64,000 bases of DNA from Bog-257 sp963846715 (GTDB lineage Bacteria > Acidobacteriota > Terriglobia > Terriglobales > Acidobacteriaceae): the NCBI GenBank assembly GCA_963846715.1, contig CAWJXA010000013.1:310001-374000 (forward strand). Direction: 5' to 3'. Shown here piece by piece: positions 18,021-26,186 of the stretch. The notes below the pieces were generated by a model. The model was not told where the DNA came from. It did no database searches and saw nothing but the letters and a program-made list of their open reading frames with translations. Position 1 is the first letter of the stretch. Each line of letters starts with the position of its first letter. A program made the position numbers and the translations under genes.

Positions 18021-19362
18021 TTAGTGCGGTGCGATCTGCCAGACGACACCGCAATTTCCGACACAAGTTATAGGATTTCCCGTGCCTCCGGTTCGACGCT
18101 GTGCCGTACATATTGCCGGCAGAATCGAAGACAACATTGCTGCGCGGCGACCCGCCATCAAGGCCGTTGGTAAAGTCGTGTAGGGATGTGTAGGTCCAAC
18201 TACCGCCGGAGTTGGTTAGTTTGAAGACCGCGCCAAAGTGATAGAAGCCATCCCCCGCCGTCGTGCCATAGATGCTACCAGCGCTATCCATGACGAGATT
18301 GCCTACCGGGCCTTTGGCCAAGCCGCCGCCCGAGCCTGCAAAGCTGTAAAGCACGTTGAAGTTCCAGCCGCCGCCAGCAGGAGTCATCTCGAAAACTGTG
18401 CCGCCACCGTTTGCTCCTCCGTATTGCGTGGCGCCGTAGAGATTGGGAATGGGGGCGTGGTCAAAGAACAGGCCGGAATAGGGATTGCCGCCGTCCGTCG
18501 TGCGTTGGAAAGTGTGAAGGGTTTTCTCGGTGTATCCCGAGCCTGAGGGGCTCAATTCGTAGACGGTGCCATTGCCCGTGCCGCCTGCGGAGGTTGTGCC
18601 GTACAGATTGCCAGCCGCGTCAATCGTTACGCCGGACCAGGGCGACGCGCCATCTGCGCCTCCGGTGAAGGTATAAAGAACACTCTCGGTCCAGCCGCCG
18701 CCCGAGGGCGAGAGCTTGAAGACAAGGCCGCAGCCCGATGGACAGCTTCCCCCGCCGCCGTCGTAGGTGGTGCCGTAAAGATTACCTGCCTGATCGAAGA
18801 TCAGGGTTGCGCCGTAGGGATTCGATCCGTCGTTGTGGCCGCTGAACTTGTACAGCGGCACTTCGGTCCAGGGGCAATATGCCGAGTGGCAAAAGGTGAT
18901 CGGTAATTGCAGGCTGAAGACGGTGCCGCAGCCGCTGTGCCCGTATGCCATGCACGATCCGACACCGCCGAAGCCGGTTGTGCCGTAAAGTTTACCGTCT
19001 CTGCCGATGACCAATGTGGAGTAAGGAATCACCCCGTTGCCGGTGATGGCAAATACGTACAGCGAGGTCAACGACCAGCCTGTCGACTTGTACGACAGCT
19101 TATAGGCTGTGCCTGTACCGGCATCACCGTCAAAGGTGGTTCCATACAGATTTCCCGAAGCGTCGATCGTAATTCCGTAGGTCGGCTCTGATCCGTCGAT
19201 TCCGCCCATGAAGTTATGAATTACCTGGTAAGTTTGGGCCTGTGCGGTTTCGGCGGCGCCGGCGGCCGCCATAAATAAGACCGCTAGCGCCAGCAGTGAC
19301 GCCGCTCGCAAGCTGGTTTGAAAAACCCCGGTTCGATTTCGTACTAGGCTCAACATACTCAC
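18021..19362 (-). CDS. Exported YGTT-repeat (HAF / Gloeo_Verruco) protein 2 (frame broken near the end)
   Basis: Signal peptide AASLLALAVLFMAAAGAAETAQAQT, then eight or so repeats with cores like GNLYGTTFDG and ADGASPWSGVTIDAAGNLYGTT. In the given frame the end turns into an Arg-rich tail running to 17905. Deleting one base near 18090-18095 restores the expected ending TGGTGNPITCVGNC, then VWQIAPH and a stop at 18021, for 446 residues. GTG at 19362 or ATG at 19356 are both possible starts, with GGAG upstream. Paralogue of 6409-7734. Secreted, role unknown. Confidence 0.82.
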
Positions 19363-19555
19363 TGATTCTCCATTTTCGTTGTCTCAAGATTGCTTGTCGA
19401 ACCCCGTTCCGCGGCCAGGATAACTTGGAAGGGGGACTGCCATCCGGAGGGAACTTGATTGTGCGCTTAGTAGGTAGTGTAAAGCAATCCGGTGGGCCGG
19501 AGGGCACGGCGCATCGCCAATAACGGGGAATATTCCCAATAGAGGATTGCGCTCG
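19363..19555. other. Intergenic stretch between two minus-strand genes
   Basis: About 190 bases upstream of the YGTT-repeat gene 2 and downstream of the GT39 gene. It should hold the promoter of the former; I see no ORF or RNA gene. Confidence 0.35.
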
Positions 19556-21178
19556 CTAATCAGCTCTGAATGTTCTTCTAAACACGTTGACAAACGATCG
19601 CGACCGTGGCTGATAGGAACTGGCGGCTTCACCCCAAACGTACTCCGTTGGGTCGTTCATATCGGCGGTTCCGACTTTTTCGTAGTGACTGCGCAGGTAA
19701 TCGTCGGCCCAGGAAAGAATCAGGGTTTCTGAATTCGGCAGTCGGCCGAATGATGCCGGCACGTTCACGAAGACGACATACTCGGGCCGGGCGGCCTCGA
19801 TTTCGGCAATCATCTCCTTCTGCATGTCCAGGGCGTAGGTCTGGGGTTCCATCAGGCTGTAGGTGTAGATATACCCGGTCGCTGAGTGCAGATGAGAGTA
19901 AAAATAAATCTCCGGCTCCGAACCCAGGACGGCAATTCGAGCCCTGGATGATGCATGATTCTTGAGATAGGCACCGACCTGCACGGCTTCCGGAAACGGA
20001 TTTGAGCCATATACCGTGCGGCAAGCCGTCAGGGGATCCATCCCAAAGAAATACTCTCGCTGCAGAAGAACGGAGTCGGCGAACGCAACCAGGAAAACCA
20101 GCACTGGGAGCACCGCCCATGCTTTGTGCCGCCCCTCAAGCAGTCTTTGCCTTGCCGAAGTCACGGCGACGCCCGCCAGCAGCGCGATCGCCGGCAACAG
20201 GAGAATGAAGTAGTGCCTGCGGAAATAGAATCCCGGACACACCGCCAGAAAAGAAAACAGCAAAAAACTCGCGAGGAAGAAGCCATGCGCGCGAGCTTTC
20301 CGATTCCACAGCAGCGCGCTGATACCGACCGCTGCGATCGCCCAAATCCAGAATGCCGGCTTTACAACCTGGGCAGCGTTGATGCGGAAGTAGTGAATCC
20401 CATCCGCGAGGCTGATGATGGAGGCATATTCCTGCGAGTAGAGGAAGGTCCAGAACCAAAACTTCTGAAAGCTGCCGGCTGCGAGCAGAATGAGGCAGGT
20501 CACCGCATAAGGCAGAATTGTGCCTAATACGAGGGAGCCCATCCTGGGTGCCAAGCCCAGCCAGTTAAACCGTCCGTCACGATAAGCGCTCTTGATCAAG
20601 TACAGCCCCGCGAAAACCGCAAACAGTATTCCAGGCTGCTTCATCAGGAAGGCCAATCCGAGCAGGACGCCACTGCAAAAGAAAAGCCACAGGCGCTCGC
20701 GTTCGATTGCACGCAGCAGAACCAGAACGCCGCCCAGTGCGGCGAACACGACAAAGTGAGTCGCATGTCCCGCCAACCCGACTACGGATGGACTAGTGGA
20801 CAACAGAGCGTAGCCGGAGGCGGCGATTAGCCCGGTTAATGGATCGAAGAGCCTACGCGCCAGGAGAAAAACAAGGAACGTGGTTGCAGCGTTGACGAAA
20901 AGCAAACCCAGATGGATTCCGCCGGAGGTTTGGCCGAAAACCGCAAGGAGCAGGGAATACGCAGCGAAGGTACCGGGCAGCTTCATGCTGTAGACGAGTT
21001 GATAAGGAGCAATGCCCTGCAGAATCAACTGGCCCGCATAGGCGTACTCACCTTCGTCGCGTTCCAGGGGGCATTCGCGCAAGTGGAATCGAATTAGAGC
21101 GAAGAACAGGATGACCAATAGCAGCAGGCCGTAACACCAGTACTGTGAAGGCTTAAGATTGCCGCGTTGCATCACCAA
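19556..21178 (-). CDS. GT39/ArnT-like glycosyltransferase 1 (integral membrane)
   Basis: 540 residues with about 11 hydrophobic segments. The first periplasmic loop holds CPLERDEGEYAYAGQLIL at about residues 36-54, with the acidic ERDEGEY motif typical of PMT/ArnT-type GT-C enzymes that use polyprenyl-phosphate sugars. A soluble domain of about 130 residues follows the last helix, ending near VFRRTFRAD. It lies between TMTC-like genes 1 and 2, on the opposite strand, and likely transfers a sugar on the outer face of the inner membrane; donor and acceptor are not known. Confidence 0.85.
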   Translation of the reverse strand: MVMQRGNLKPSQYWCYGLLLLVILFFALIRFHLRECPLERDEGEYAYAGQLILQGIAPYQLVYSMKLPGTFAAYSLLLAVFGQTSGGIHLGLLFVNAATTFLVFLLARRLFDPLTGLIAASGYALLSTSPSVVGLAGHATHFVVFAALGGVLVLLRAIERERLWLFFCSGVLLGLAFLMKQPGILFAVFAGLYLIKSAYRDGRFNWLGLAPRMGSLVLGTILPYAVTCLILLAAGSFQKFWFWTFLYSQEYASIISLADGIHYFRINAAQVVKPAFWIWAIAAVGISALLWNRKARAHGFFLASFLLFSFLAVCPGFYFRRHYFILLLPAIALLAGVAVTSARQRLLEGRHKAWAVLPVLVFLVAFADSVLLQREYFFGMDPLTACRTVYGSNPFPEAVQVGAYLKNHASSRARIAVLGSEPEIYFYSHLHSATGYIYTYSLMEPQTYALDMQKEMIAEIEAARPEYVVFVNVPASFGRLPNSETLILSWADDYLRSHYEKVGTADMNDPTEYVWGEAASSYQPRSRSFVNVFRRTFRAD

Positions 21179-21398
21179 TCATTGTTATCATAGCCTGCGT
21201 CAGCTGGCGCTTCGTTTCCAATCCTTAAAGTTGCGCGGGAAGATGCGCGTCGCTCGTCGTTGCGCGGTCACCAAGCTGTCGCCCGTGGTGGCTTCCGATC
21301 TTCGCGCCACCCATTCTCGTGAAGCCTTAAGTTTCCGGTTGTACATCACTGAAGGTCGACCGGGGCCGCAAGTATAATCCTCGCTGAATGGAGGGTGC
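21179..21398. other. Divergent promoter region
   Basis: 220 bases between the GT39 gene 1 and the TMTC-like gene 2, transcribed away from each other. A TATAAT hexamer at about 21372-21377 sits just before the GGAGGGTGC-ATG of gene 2 and is a plausible -10 box, though no strong -35 box is obvious. Confidence 0.4.
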
Positions 21399-23054
21399 AT
21401 GGCTTCGGTTACCGTGAATGCTCCCAAGGAACTTGCGTCTCCGGGCCGCACCGGACTGCTCAGCTCACCGAACCGAAAGGGTCTCGCTCTAGCTCTGCTG
21501 CTGGCAATCATAACCGTCATACTTTACTTGCCCGTCCGCCATGATCCCTTCGTCAACTACGACGACGACCTGTATGTAATTAACAATGCCCACGTAAACC
21601 ATGGGCTGAGTCTGGACACAGTCAAGTGGGCGTTTACTACGTATGATGCCTTCAACTGGCATCCCCTCACATGGCTTTCTCATGCCCTCGATTGTCAGAT
21701 CTTCCAGCTCAATCCCGCCGGAGCACACGCTACCAACGTTTTGCTACACGCGTTGAGCGTTGTCTTACTTTTCTGGGTGCTGTGGCGGGCCACGGGTTAC
21801 TCCGGCCGCAGCTTCGTCGTAGCCGCTCTGCTTGCGGTGCATCCGTTGAATGTCGAATCCGTGGCCTGGATATCGGAGCGGAAGACCATGCTCAGCATGG
21901 TATTTTTCCTCCTCGCTTTGGGGGCTTACCGATGGTATGCGCGCGAACCCCGGGTCAGACGGTACTTGCTAGTTGCGTTCCTCTTCGCGCTGGGATTGAT
22001 GGCCAAGCCACAGGTGATTACCCTTCCCGCGGTGTTGCTGCTCTGGGATTACTGGCCGCTGCGAAGAATGTTTGCTTCCGTTCGTGAAGCCGATTTGGGC
22101 ACGGCCACACAAGCCGCAATCCCACCGCGCAGCTTTATCTGGTTAGTGCTGGAAAAAGCACCGCTTGGCGTACTTTGTGCAGCCAGCGCCTACGTCACTA
22201 TGAAGGCGCAAGGGATAGGCCGTCCGCGGCATTGGCCATACACCATTTTCGTGAGAGCAGAAAATGCGATTGTTTGCTACGCGCGTTACGTAGGCAAGAT
22301 GTTTTGGCCAACACGTCTCGCCATCATGTATCCCCATCCCGGGAACTCTTTGCGGACATGGCAGGTGCTAGCTGCATCCGCGTTTTTGCTAGCTGTGACG
22401 GCACTGGTGGCCGTTGGCTGGCGTCGCAGATACCTGACGGTAGGATGGCTCTGGTTCCTTGGCACGATGGTACCGATGGTGGGCTTGGTGCAAGTTGGCA
22501 GGCAGGCCATGGCCGACCGGTATGCGTATCTCCCGTTCCTTGGGTTATTCATCATGATCTGCTGGGGCCTGGCAGGGCTAGCCAGCGAAAAACACCTTCC
22601 AGCCCTGACGCTTCCCGCAGTCAGCGTGGCAGCTCTGGTGGCCCTGAGCGCAGTTACCTATCGCCAGGAAAGCTACTGGAAGGACAATCCGGTTCTGTGG
22701 TCACACACGTTGGAATCCACGAGCAAATCCAATTGGGTGGCGGAGTTTCATCTGGCAGACGCGCTGAAAAAGAAGGGGCAGACAATGGAAGCAGTCGAGC
22801 ACTATTACAAGGCACTAGCGCTGACCCCGGAGGACCCTGACATCAATCTTGAGGTGGCCTTCTTTGAGCACCAGAGCGGAAACCGGCTGCAAGCGATTGA
22901 GCGTTATAAGATGACAATAGCAAAGTCGGAAGACAAAGGCGTAAAGCTTCGGGCGATGACAAACCTGGCCTATGCATATAAAGAGCTTGGCGATAGCGAG
23001 AACGCCCGGAAGAGCTTTGAGGCGGTGGCAAGATTCACCGCCAATGCCAAGTAG
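21399..23054 (+). CDS. TMTC-like GT-C/TPR membrane protein 2
   Basis: 551 residues, ATG preceded by GGAGG. Same plan as the other four copies: short cytosolic head, membrane helix LALALLLAIITVILYLPV, loop FVNYDDDLYVINN with paired Asp, then WHPLTWLSHALDCQIFQLNPAG and LHALSVVLLFWVLW, a series of helices through VPMVGLVQVGRQAMADRYAYLPFLG, and a C-terminal TPR part (ALKKKGQTMEAVEHYYKALALTPEDPDI). It is intact. It stands immediately before the first PEP-CTERM gene, in the same orientation, but a promoter intervenes. Function inferred from the resemblance to TMTC proteins. Confidence 0.78.
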   Translation: MASVTVNAPKELASPGRTGLLSSPNRKGLALALLLAIITVILYLPVRHDPFVNYDDDLYVINNAHVNHGLSLDTVKWAFTTYDAFNWHPLTWLSHALDCQIFQLNPAGAHATNVLLHALSVVLLFWVLWRATGYSGRSFVVAALLAVHPLNVESVAWISERKTMLSMVFFLLALGAYRWYAREPRVRRYLLVAFLFALGLMAKPQVITLPAVLLLWDYWPLRRMFASVREADLGTATQAAIPPRSFIWLVLEKAPLGVLCAASAYVTMKAQGIGRPRHWPYTIFVRAENAIVCYARYVGKMFWPTRLAIMYPHPGNSLRTWQVLAASAFLLAVTALVAVGWRRRYLTVGWLWFLGTMVPMVGLVQVGRQAMADRYAYLPFLGLFIMICWGLAGLASEKHLPALTLPAVSVAALVALSAVTYRQESYWKDNPVLWSHTLESTSKSNWVAEFHLADALKKKGQTMEAVEHYYKALALTPEDPDINLEVAFFEHQSGNRLQAIERYKMTIAKSEDKGVKLRAMTNLAYAYKELGDSENARKSFEAVARFTANAK

Positions 23055-23329
23055 CGTGGCCATAGGAATTGGATAGGAAAGTCGCAAACGTCGCCAGCAT
23101 GGCGGCTCAAGAGTGCCCGTGCAGCCATCTACAGACATCCTATTTGTTATTTGCTAAGTGTAATAAAATGAATAGCATGCATGTCTATTGGCACTCGGAT
23201 TTGCCGCGGATCTGGGGTTCTCCCTCAAGTCGATTTGTGACCAGGTAAACGAGGGTTTCAAATCTGTGCCGCGCTTGTCTAAATGCAGCTAAGCTACTGA
23301 AACGAAATAAGATGCTGAGGGTAATTCCC

Positions 23330-23410
23330 TAGAACAATGTCGCAAAGGACTGCACACTAAAGGGCCGCAGGCAAGTGATTTACAGCACTTAGGATGGCAG
23401 CGGAATTGCA
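23330..23410 (+). promoter_or_regulatory. Upstream site plus sigma-54-type promoter, PEP-CTERM gene 1
   Basis: A -24/-12 element reads TGGCAGCGGAATTGCA at 23395-23410 with GG and GC exactly 12 bases apart, as in RpoN promoters. About 45 bases before the GG lies TGCACA, the end of a site starting TAGAAC at 23330 and containing TCGCAAA. The same pair recurs before all four PEP-CTERM genes with spacing 44-45, so the upstream part is a good candidate enhancer-binding-protein site. Confidence 0.75.
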
Positions 23411-23489
23411 CTGTCACAGGTAGCCTCTCTCGCTATGGGGCTAACAAGTGGGAACATTTCTGATTTGAACCTAAAGGAGGGTTCGATCC

Positions 23490-24152
23490 TTGAAAATGCG
23501 TATCGCTTCGCTGTCACTGCTCGCAGTTTGCTGCCTGATGCTGGCTGTTTCTCCGGCTATGGCCGACACACTGTACAACAACGGCGCCTATAACGGCACC
23601 ACCGATGCTTGGACGATCAACTTTGGTTTCTCGGTTAGCGACTCGTTCAGCGTCGCTTCCGGCGCCAGCATTGAAGACCTGCACATCGTTTACTGGGATG
23701 CCTCGACGTCTGATCTTTTGACCACCGTCGATATGGCGATTGGCTCGTCTTCGTTCGGCGGCACACCCCAGACATTGAGTGGCGTCACCAATACCTTCCT
23801 GGGAACCAACCAGTTTGGTTATGCTCTGTATCAGGCCGACTATTCGTTCTCGAATATTCCCTGGTCCGGCGCGGGCTTCGTGACCCTCTCGAACGCTTGC
23901 TCCAGCTCCGGCTGCTCGGTTAGCAACCCGATTTACTGGGATGAGAACAGCGGACCGTCAACGGCCTATGAGAACACCATTGGCTCGATTCCTTCGGAAG
24001 CTTTCACGCTGACCGGCACGGTCGGCACCGGCACCGGCACGGGCACGGGCACTGGCACGGGCGGAACGACTCCTGAGCCCAGCAGCATCATGCTGTTCGG
24101 TTCTGGCATCCTCGGCCTGGCTGGCGTACTGCGCCGCAAGCTGACCCGCTAA
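23490..24152 (+). CDS. PEP-CTERM secreted protein 1
   Basis: 220 residues from TTG at 23490, which follows AAAGGAGG by the normal distance; gene 4 has ATG at the same place, which supports it. Signal peptide to AMA-D, a beta-rich domain with DTLYNNGAYNGTTDAWTINF and DLHIVYWDASTSDLLTTVDM, a CSSSGC pair that may form a disulfide, then a GT-repeat linker (six Gly-Thr units), and the sorting tail TTPEPSSIMLFGSGILGLAGV with RRKLTR. The Pro-Glu-Pro, hydrophobic helix and basic end are those cut by exosortase. Domain function is unknown. Confidence 0.88.
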   Translation: MKMRIASLSLLAVCCLMLAVSPAMADTLYNNGAYNGTTDAWTINFGFSVSDSFSVASGASIEDLHIVYWDASTSDLLTTVDMAIGSSSFGGTPQTLSGVTNTFLGTNQFGYALYQADYSFSNIPWSGAGFVTLSNACSSSGCSVSNPIYWDENSGPSTAYENTIGSIPSEAFTLTGTVGTGTGTGTGTGTGGTTPEPSSIMLFGSGILGLAGVLRRKLTR

Positions 24153-24190
24153 TCGACACGCAAATAGACCCTTCCCCCAAGGTCTGAATC

Positions 24191-24221
24191 AAAAGCCGGA
24201 GCCCAGTGCTCCGGCTTTTTC
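24191..24221 (+). terminator. Rho-independent terminator after PEP-CTERM gene 1
   Basis: Strong hairpin AAAAGCCGGAGC / GCTCCGGCTTTTT with a CCAGT loop and a T run, about 40 bases after the stop. The same hairpin follows gene 2. Confidence 0.85.
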
Positions 24222-24284
24222 TTGTGAGGATGGCTTAATTGGAGTTCCCGGTGTTGCAGAAATACTCGGGCCTGTCCAATTTCC

Positions 24285-24365
24285 TAGAACATTGTCGCAA
24301 AACGCTGCACACCGCACCCAGGAAGATGGTGAATTCATGGGGCTTATTTTGGCAACGTGATTGCA
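24285..24365 (+). promoter_or_regulatory. Upstream site plus sigma-54-type promoter, PEP-CTERM gene 2
   Basis: TGGCAACGTGATTGCA at 24350-24365 is an almost perfect RpoN -24/-12 element (GG to GC 12 bases). The upstream site begins TAGAACATTG at 24285, has TCGCAAAACG and ends TGCACA at 24306-24311, 45 bases before the GG. Nothing else is coding in this gap. Confidence 0.8.
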
Positions 24366-24449
24366 CTCACCAAGCTAGCCTCTTCTCGCTATGGGGCTTT
24401 TAACCGTGGGATATCTCTAAGATTTGAACCTATAAGGAGGGTTCGACCC

Positions 24450-25127
24450 TTGAAAATGCGTATCGCTTCGCTGTCACTGCTCACAATTTGCTGCCTGATG
24501 CTGGCTGTTTCGCCGGCTATGGCCGACACACTCTATAACAACGGTCCCTATAACGGCACCACCGATGCCTGGACCATTAACTTCGGCTTCTCCGTATCCG
24601 ATTCGTTTAGTCTTAGCAACTGTCCCGCGCAGGGATGCAGTGTAACAGACCTCCATATCGTGTACTGGGATGCCTCGACCTCGGACCTTCTGACCACCGT
24701 TGATATGCAGCTTGGTGGGACCTCGTTCGGCGGCACCGTTAACACCCTGAATGGCGTTACCAACACCTTCCTGGGAACCAACCAGTTTGGTTATGCGCTG
24801 TACCAGGCTGACTACTCCTTCGCGGCCCTAGGCGCCCCCAATGGCACGGGCTATGTGACCCTGTCGAATGCTTGCTCCACCTCCGGCTGCTCAATTAGCA
24901 ACCCGATTTACTGGGATGAGAACAGCGGACCGTCGACGGCCTATGAGAACACCATTGGCTCGATTCCTTCGGAAGCTTTCACGCTAACCGGCACGTCCGG
25001 CACGGGCACTGGCACCGGCACCGGCACTGGCACGGGCGGAACGACTCCTGAGCCCAGCAGCATCATGCTGTTCGGTTCTGGCATCCTCGGCCTGGCTGGC
25101 GTACTGCGCCGCAAGCTGACCCGCTAA
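24450..25127 (+). CDS. PEP-CTERM secreted protein 2
   Basis: 225 residues from TTG at 24450 after AAGGAGG; the open frame to 24357 is not supported. Nearly the same as gene 1 apart from a short stretch (SLSNCPAQGCSVTDLHIVYW, which adds a second CysX4Cys-like pair) and ALGAPNGTGYVTLSNA in place of the FSNIPWSGAG region. Same signal peptide, same six-unit Gly-Thr tract, same TTPEPSSIMLFGSG sorting tail and RRKLTR end. The DNA of both ends and the 3' flank is almost identical to gene 1, so this is a recent tandem duplication that has begun to diverge in the middle. Confidence 0.88.
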   Translation: MKMRIASLSLLTICCLMLAVSPAMADTLYNNGPYNGTTDAWTINFGFSVSDSFSLSNCPAQGCSVTDLHIVYWDASTSDLLTTVDMQLGGTSFGGTVNTLNGVTNTFLGTNQFGYALYQADYSFAALGAPNGTGYVTLSNACSTSGCSISNPIYWDENSGPSTAYENTIGSIPSEAFTLTGTSGTGTGTGTGTGTGGTTPEPSSIMLFGSGILGLAGVLRRKLTR

Positions 25128-25166
25128 TCGACACGCAAATAGACCCTTCCCCCAAGGTCTGAATCA

Positions 25167-25195
25167 AGAGCCGGAGCCCAGTGCTCCGGCTTTTC
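25167..25195 (+). terminator. Rho-independent terminator after PEP-CTERM gene 2
   Basis: AGCCGGAGC / GCTCCGGCT hairpin with CCAGT loop followed by TTTTCC; a near copy of the one after gene 1. Confidence 0.8.
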
Positions 25196-25299
25196 CTTTC
25201 TTGCAGCTTAGAATTCCTCACCTAGTGGTCCCTGCGGAGCCAAGATGAAATTGCCACTGGGCATCTACCAGCAGCAGCGAGAGCCGATGTCTAAATCCA

Positions 25300-25379
25300 T
25301 AGAACTATATCGCAAAACAATGCACACTAAAGTCTTGGCGTGATGAATTCAAAGGCCTTAGAGCGGCAATCCGATTGCA
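25300..25379 (+). promoter_or_regulatory. Upstream site plus sigma-54-type promoter, PEP-CTERM gene 3
   Basis: CGGCAATCCGATTGCA at 25364-25379 keeps GG and GC 12 bases apart. The upstream site starts TAGAACTATA at 25300, holds TCGCAAAACA and ends TGCACA at 25321-25326, 44 bases before the GG. It differs from gene 1 and 2 in the surrounding bases, so the kept positions are meaningful. Confidence 0.75.
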
Positions 25380-25474
25380 TTTTCCTCTCCCGTTGCCTCT
25401 TAGGACTAGGGGCAATGTCAAATCAGAGATTGACCCACGACTAACCCAATCAGAACCAAAGGAGGGTTCGATCC

Positions 25475-26113
25475 TTGAAGATGCGCATCGCATTACTTTC
25501 ATTACTTACATGCTGCCTGCTGCTGGCCTTCTCTCCGGCAATGGCGGACACCCTTTACAACAACGGTGCCTATAATGGCACGACTGACGCATGGACTATT
25601 AACTTTGGTTTCAGCGTGAGCGATTCCTTTACGGTCCCCACTAGCTCCAGCATTGAAGACCTGCACATCGTTTATTGGGATGCCTCGACGTCTGATCTTT
25701 TGACCACCGTGGACATGGCGATCGGAAGCACTTCGTTCGGCGGCACACCCCAGACCTTGACCGGCGTAACCAACACCTTCCTGGGAACCAACCAGTTTGG
25801 TTACTTCCTGTATCAGGCTGACTATACGTTCGCGAATATTCCCTGGTCCGGCGCGGGCTATGTGACACTGCAGAATGCTTGCTCACAGTCCGGCTGCTCT
25901 GTCAGCAACCCGATTTACTGGGATGAGAATGGCGGACCGGCAACGGCCTATGAGAACACCATTGGCTCGATTCCTTCGGAAGCCTTCACGCTGACCGGCA
26001 CGGTCGGCTCTGGCACCGGCACCGGCACGACTCCTGAGCCCAGCAGCATCATGCTACTCGGATCGGGCATTCTCGGTTTGGCGGGCGTTCTGCGGCGCAA
26101 GCTGAGCCGCTAA
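25475..26113 (+). CDS. PEP-CTERM secreted protein 3
   Basis: 212 residues from TTG at 25475 after AAAGGAGG. Signal peptide ending PAMA-D; domain close to gene 1, including FSVSDSFTVPTSSSIEDLHI and CSQSGCSVSNPIYWDE. The Gly-Thr tract is shorter (one Gly-Ser and three Gly-Thr units) before TTPEPSSIMLLGSGILGLAGV and RRKLSR. Its upstream DNA is more diverged than between genes 1 and 2, so it is an older copy. Followed by its own terminator and then by the convergent TMTC-like gene 3. Confidence 0.87.
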   Translation: MKMRIALLSLLTCCLLLAFSPAMADTLYNNGAYNGTTDAWTINFGFSVSDSFTVPTSSSIEDLHIVYWDASTSDLLTTVDMAIGSTSFGGTPQTLTGVTNTFLGTNQFGYFLYQADYTFANIPWSGAGYVTLQNACSQSGCSVSNPIYWDENGGPATAYENTIGSIPSEAFTLTGTVGSGTGTGTTPEPSSIMLLGSGILGLAGVLRRKLSR

Positions 26114-26139
26114 TCAATCGACCCTATCCCCCAGGTCGC

Positions 26140-26170
26140 AAGGCCGGAGCGAAACTGCTCCGGCCTTTTT
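26140..26170 (+). terminator. Rho-independent terminator after PEP-CTERM gene 3
   Basis: AAGGCCGGAGC / GCTCCGGCCTT hairpin with GAAACT loop, then TTT. It lies between two convergent genes, so it may serve both. Confidence 0.8.
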
Positions 26171-26186
26171 CGTGATGATCAGCAGG

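Noticed and set aside
23055..23329. Possible gene before PEP-CTERM gene 1
   Set aside because: No frame with support; the region holds only the upstream part of the regulatory element at its end.
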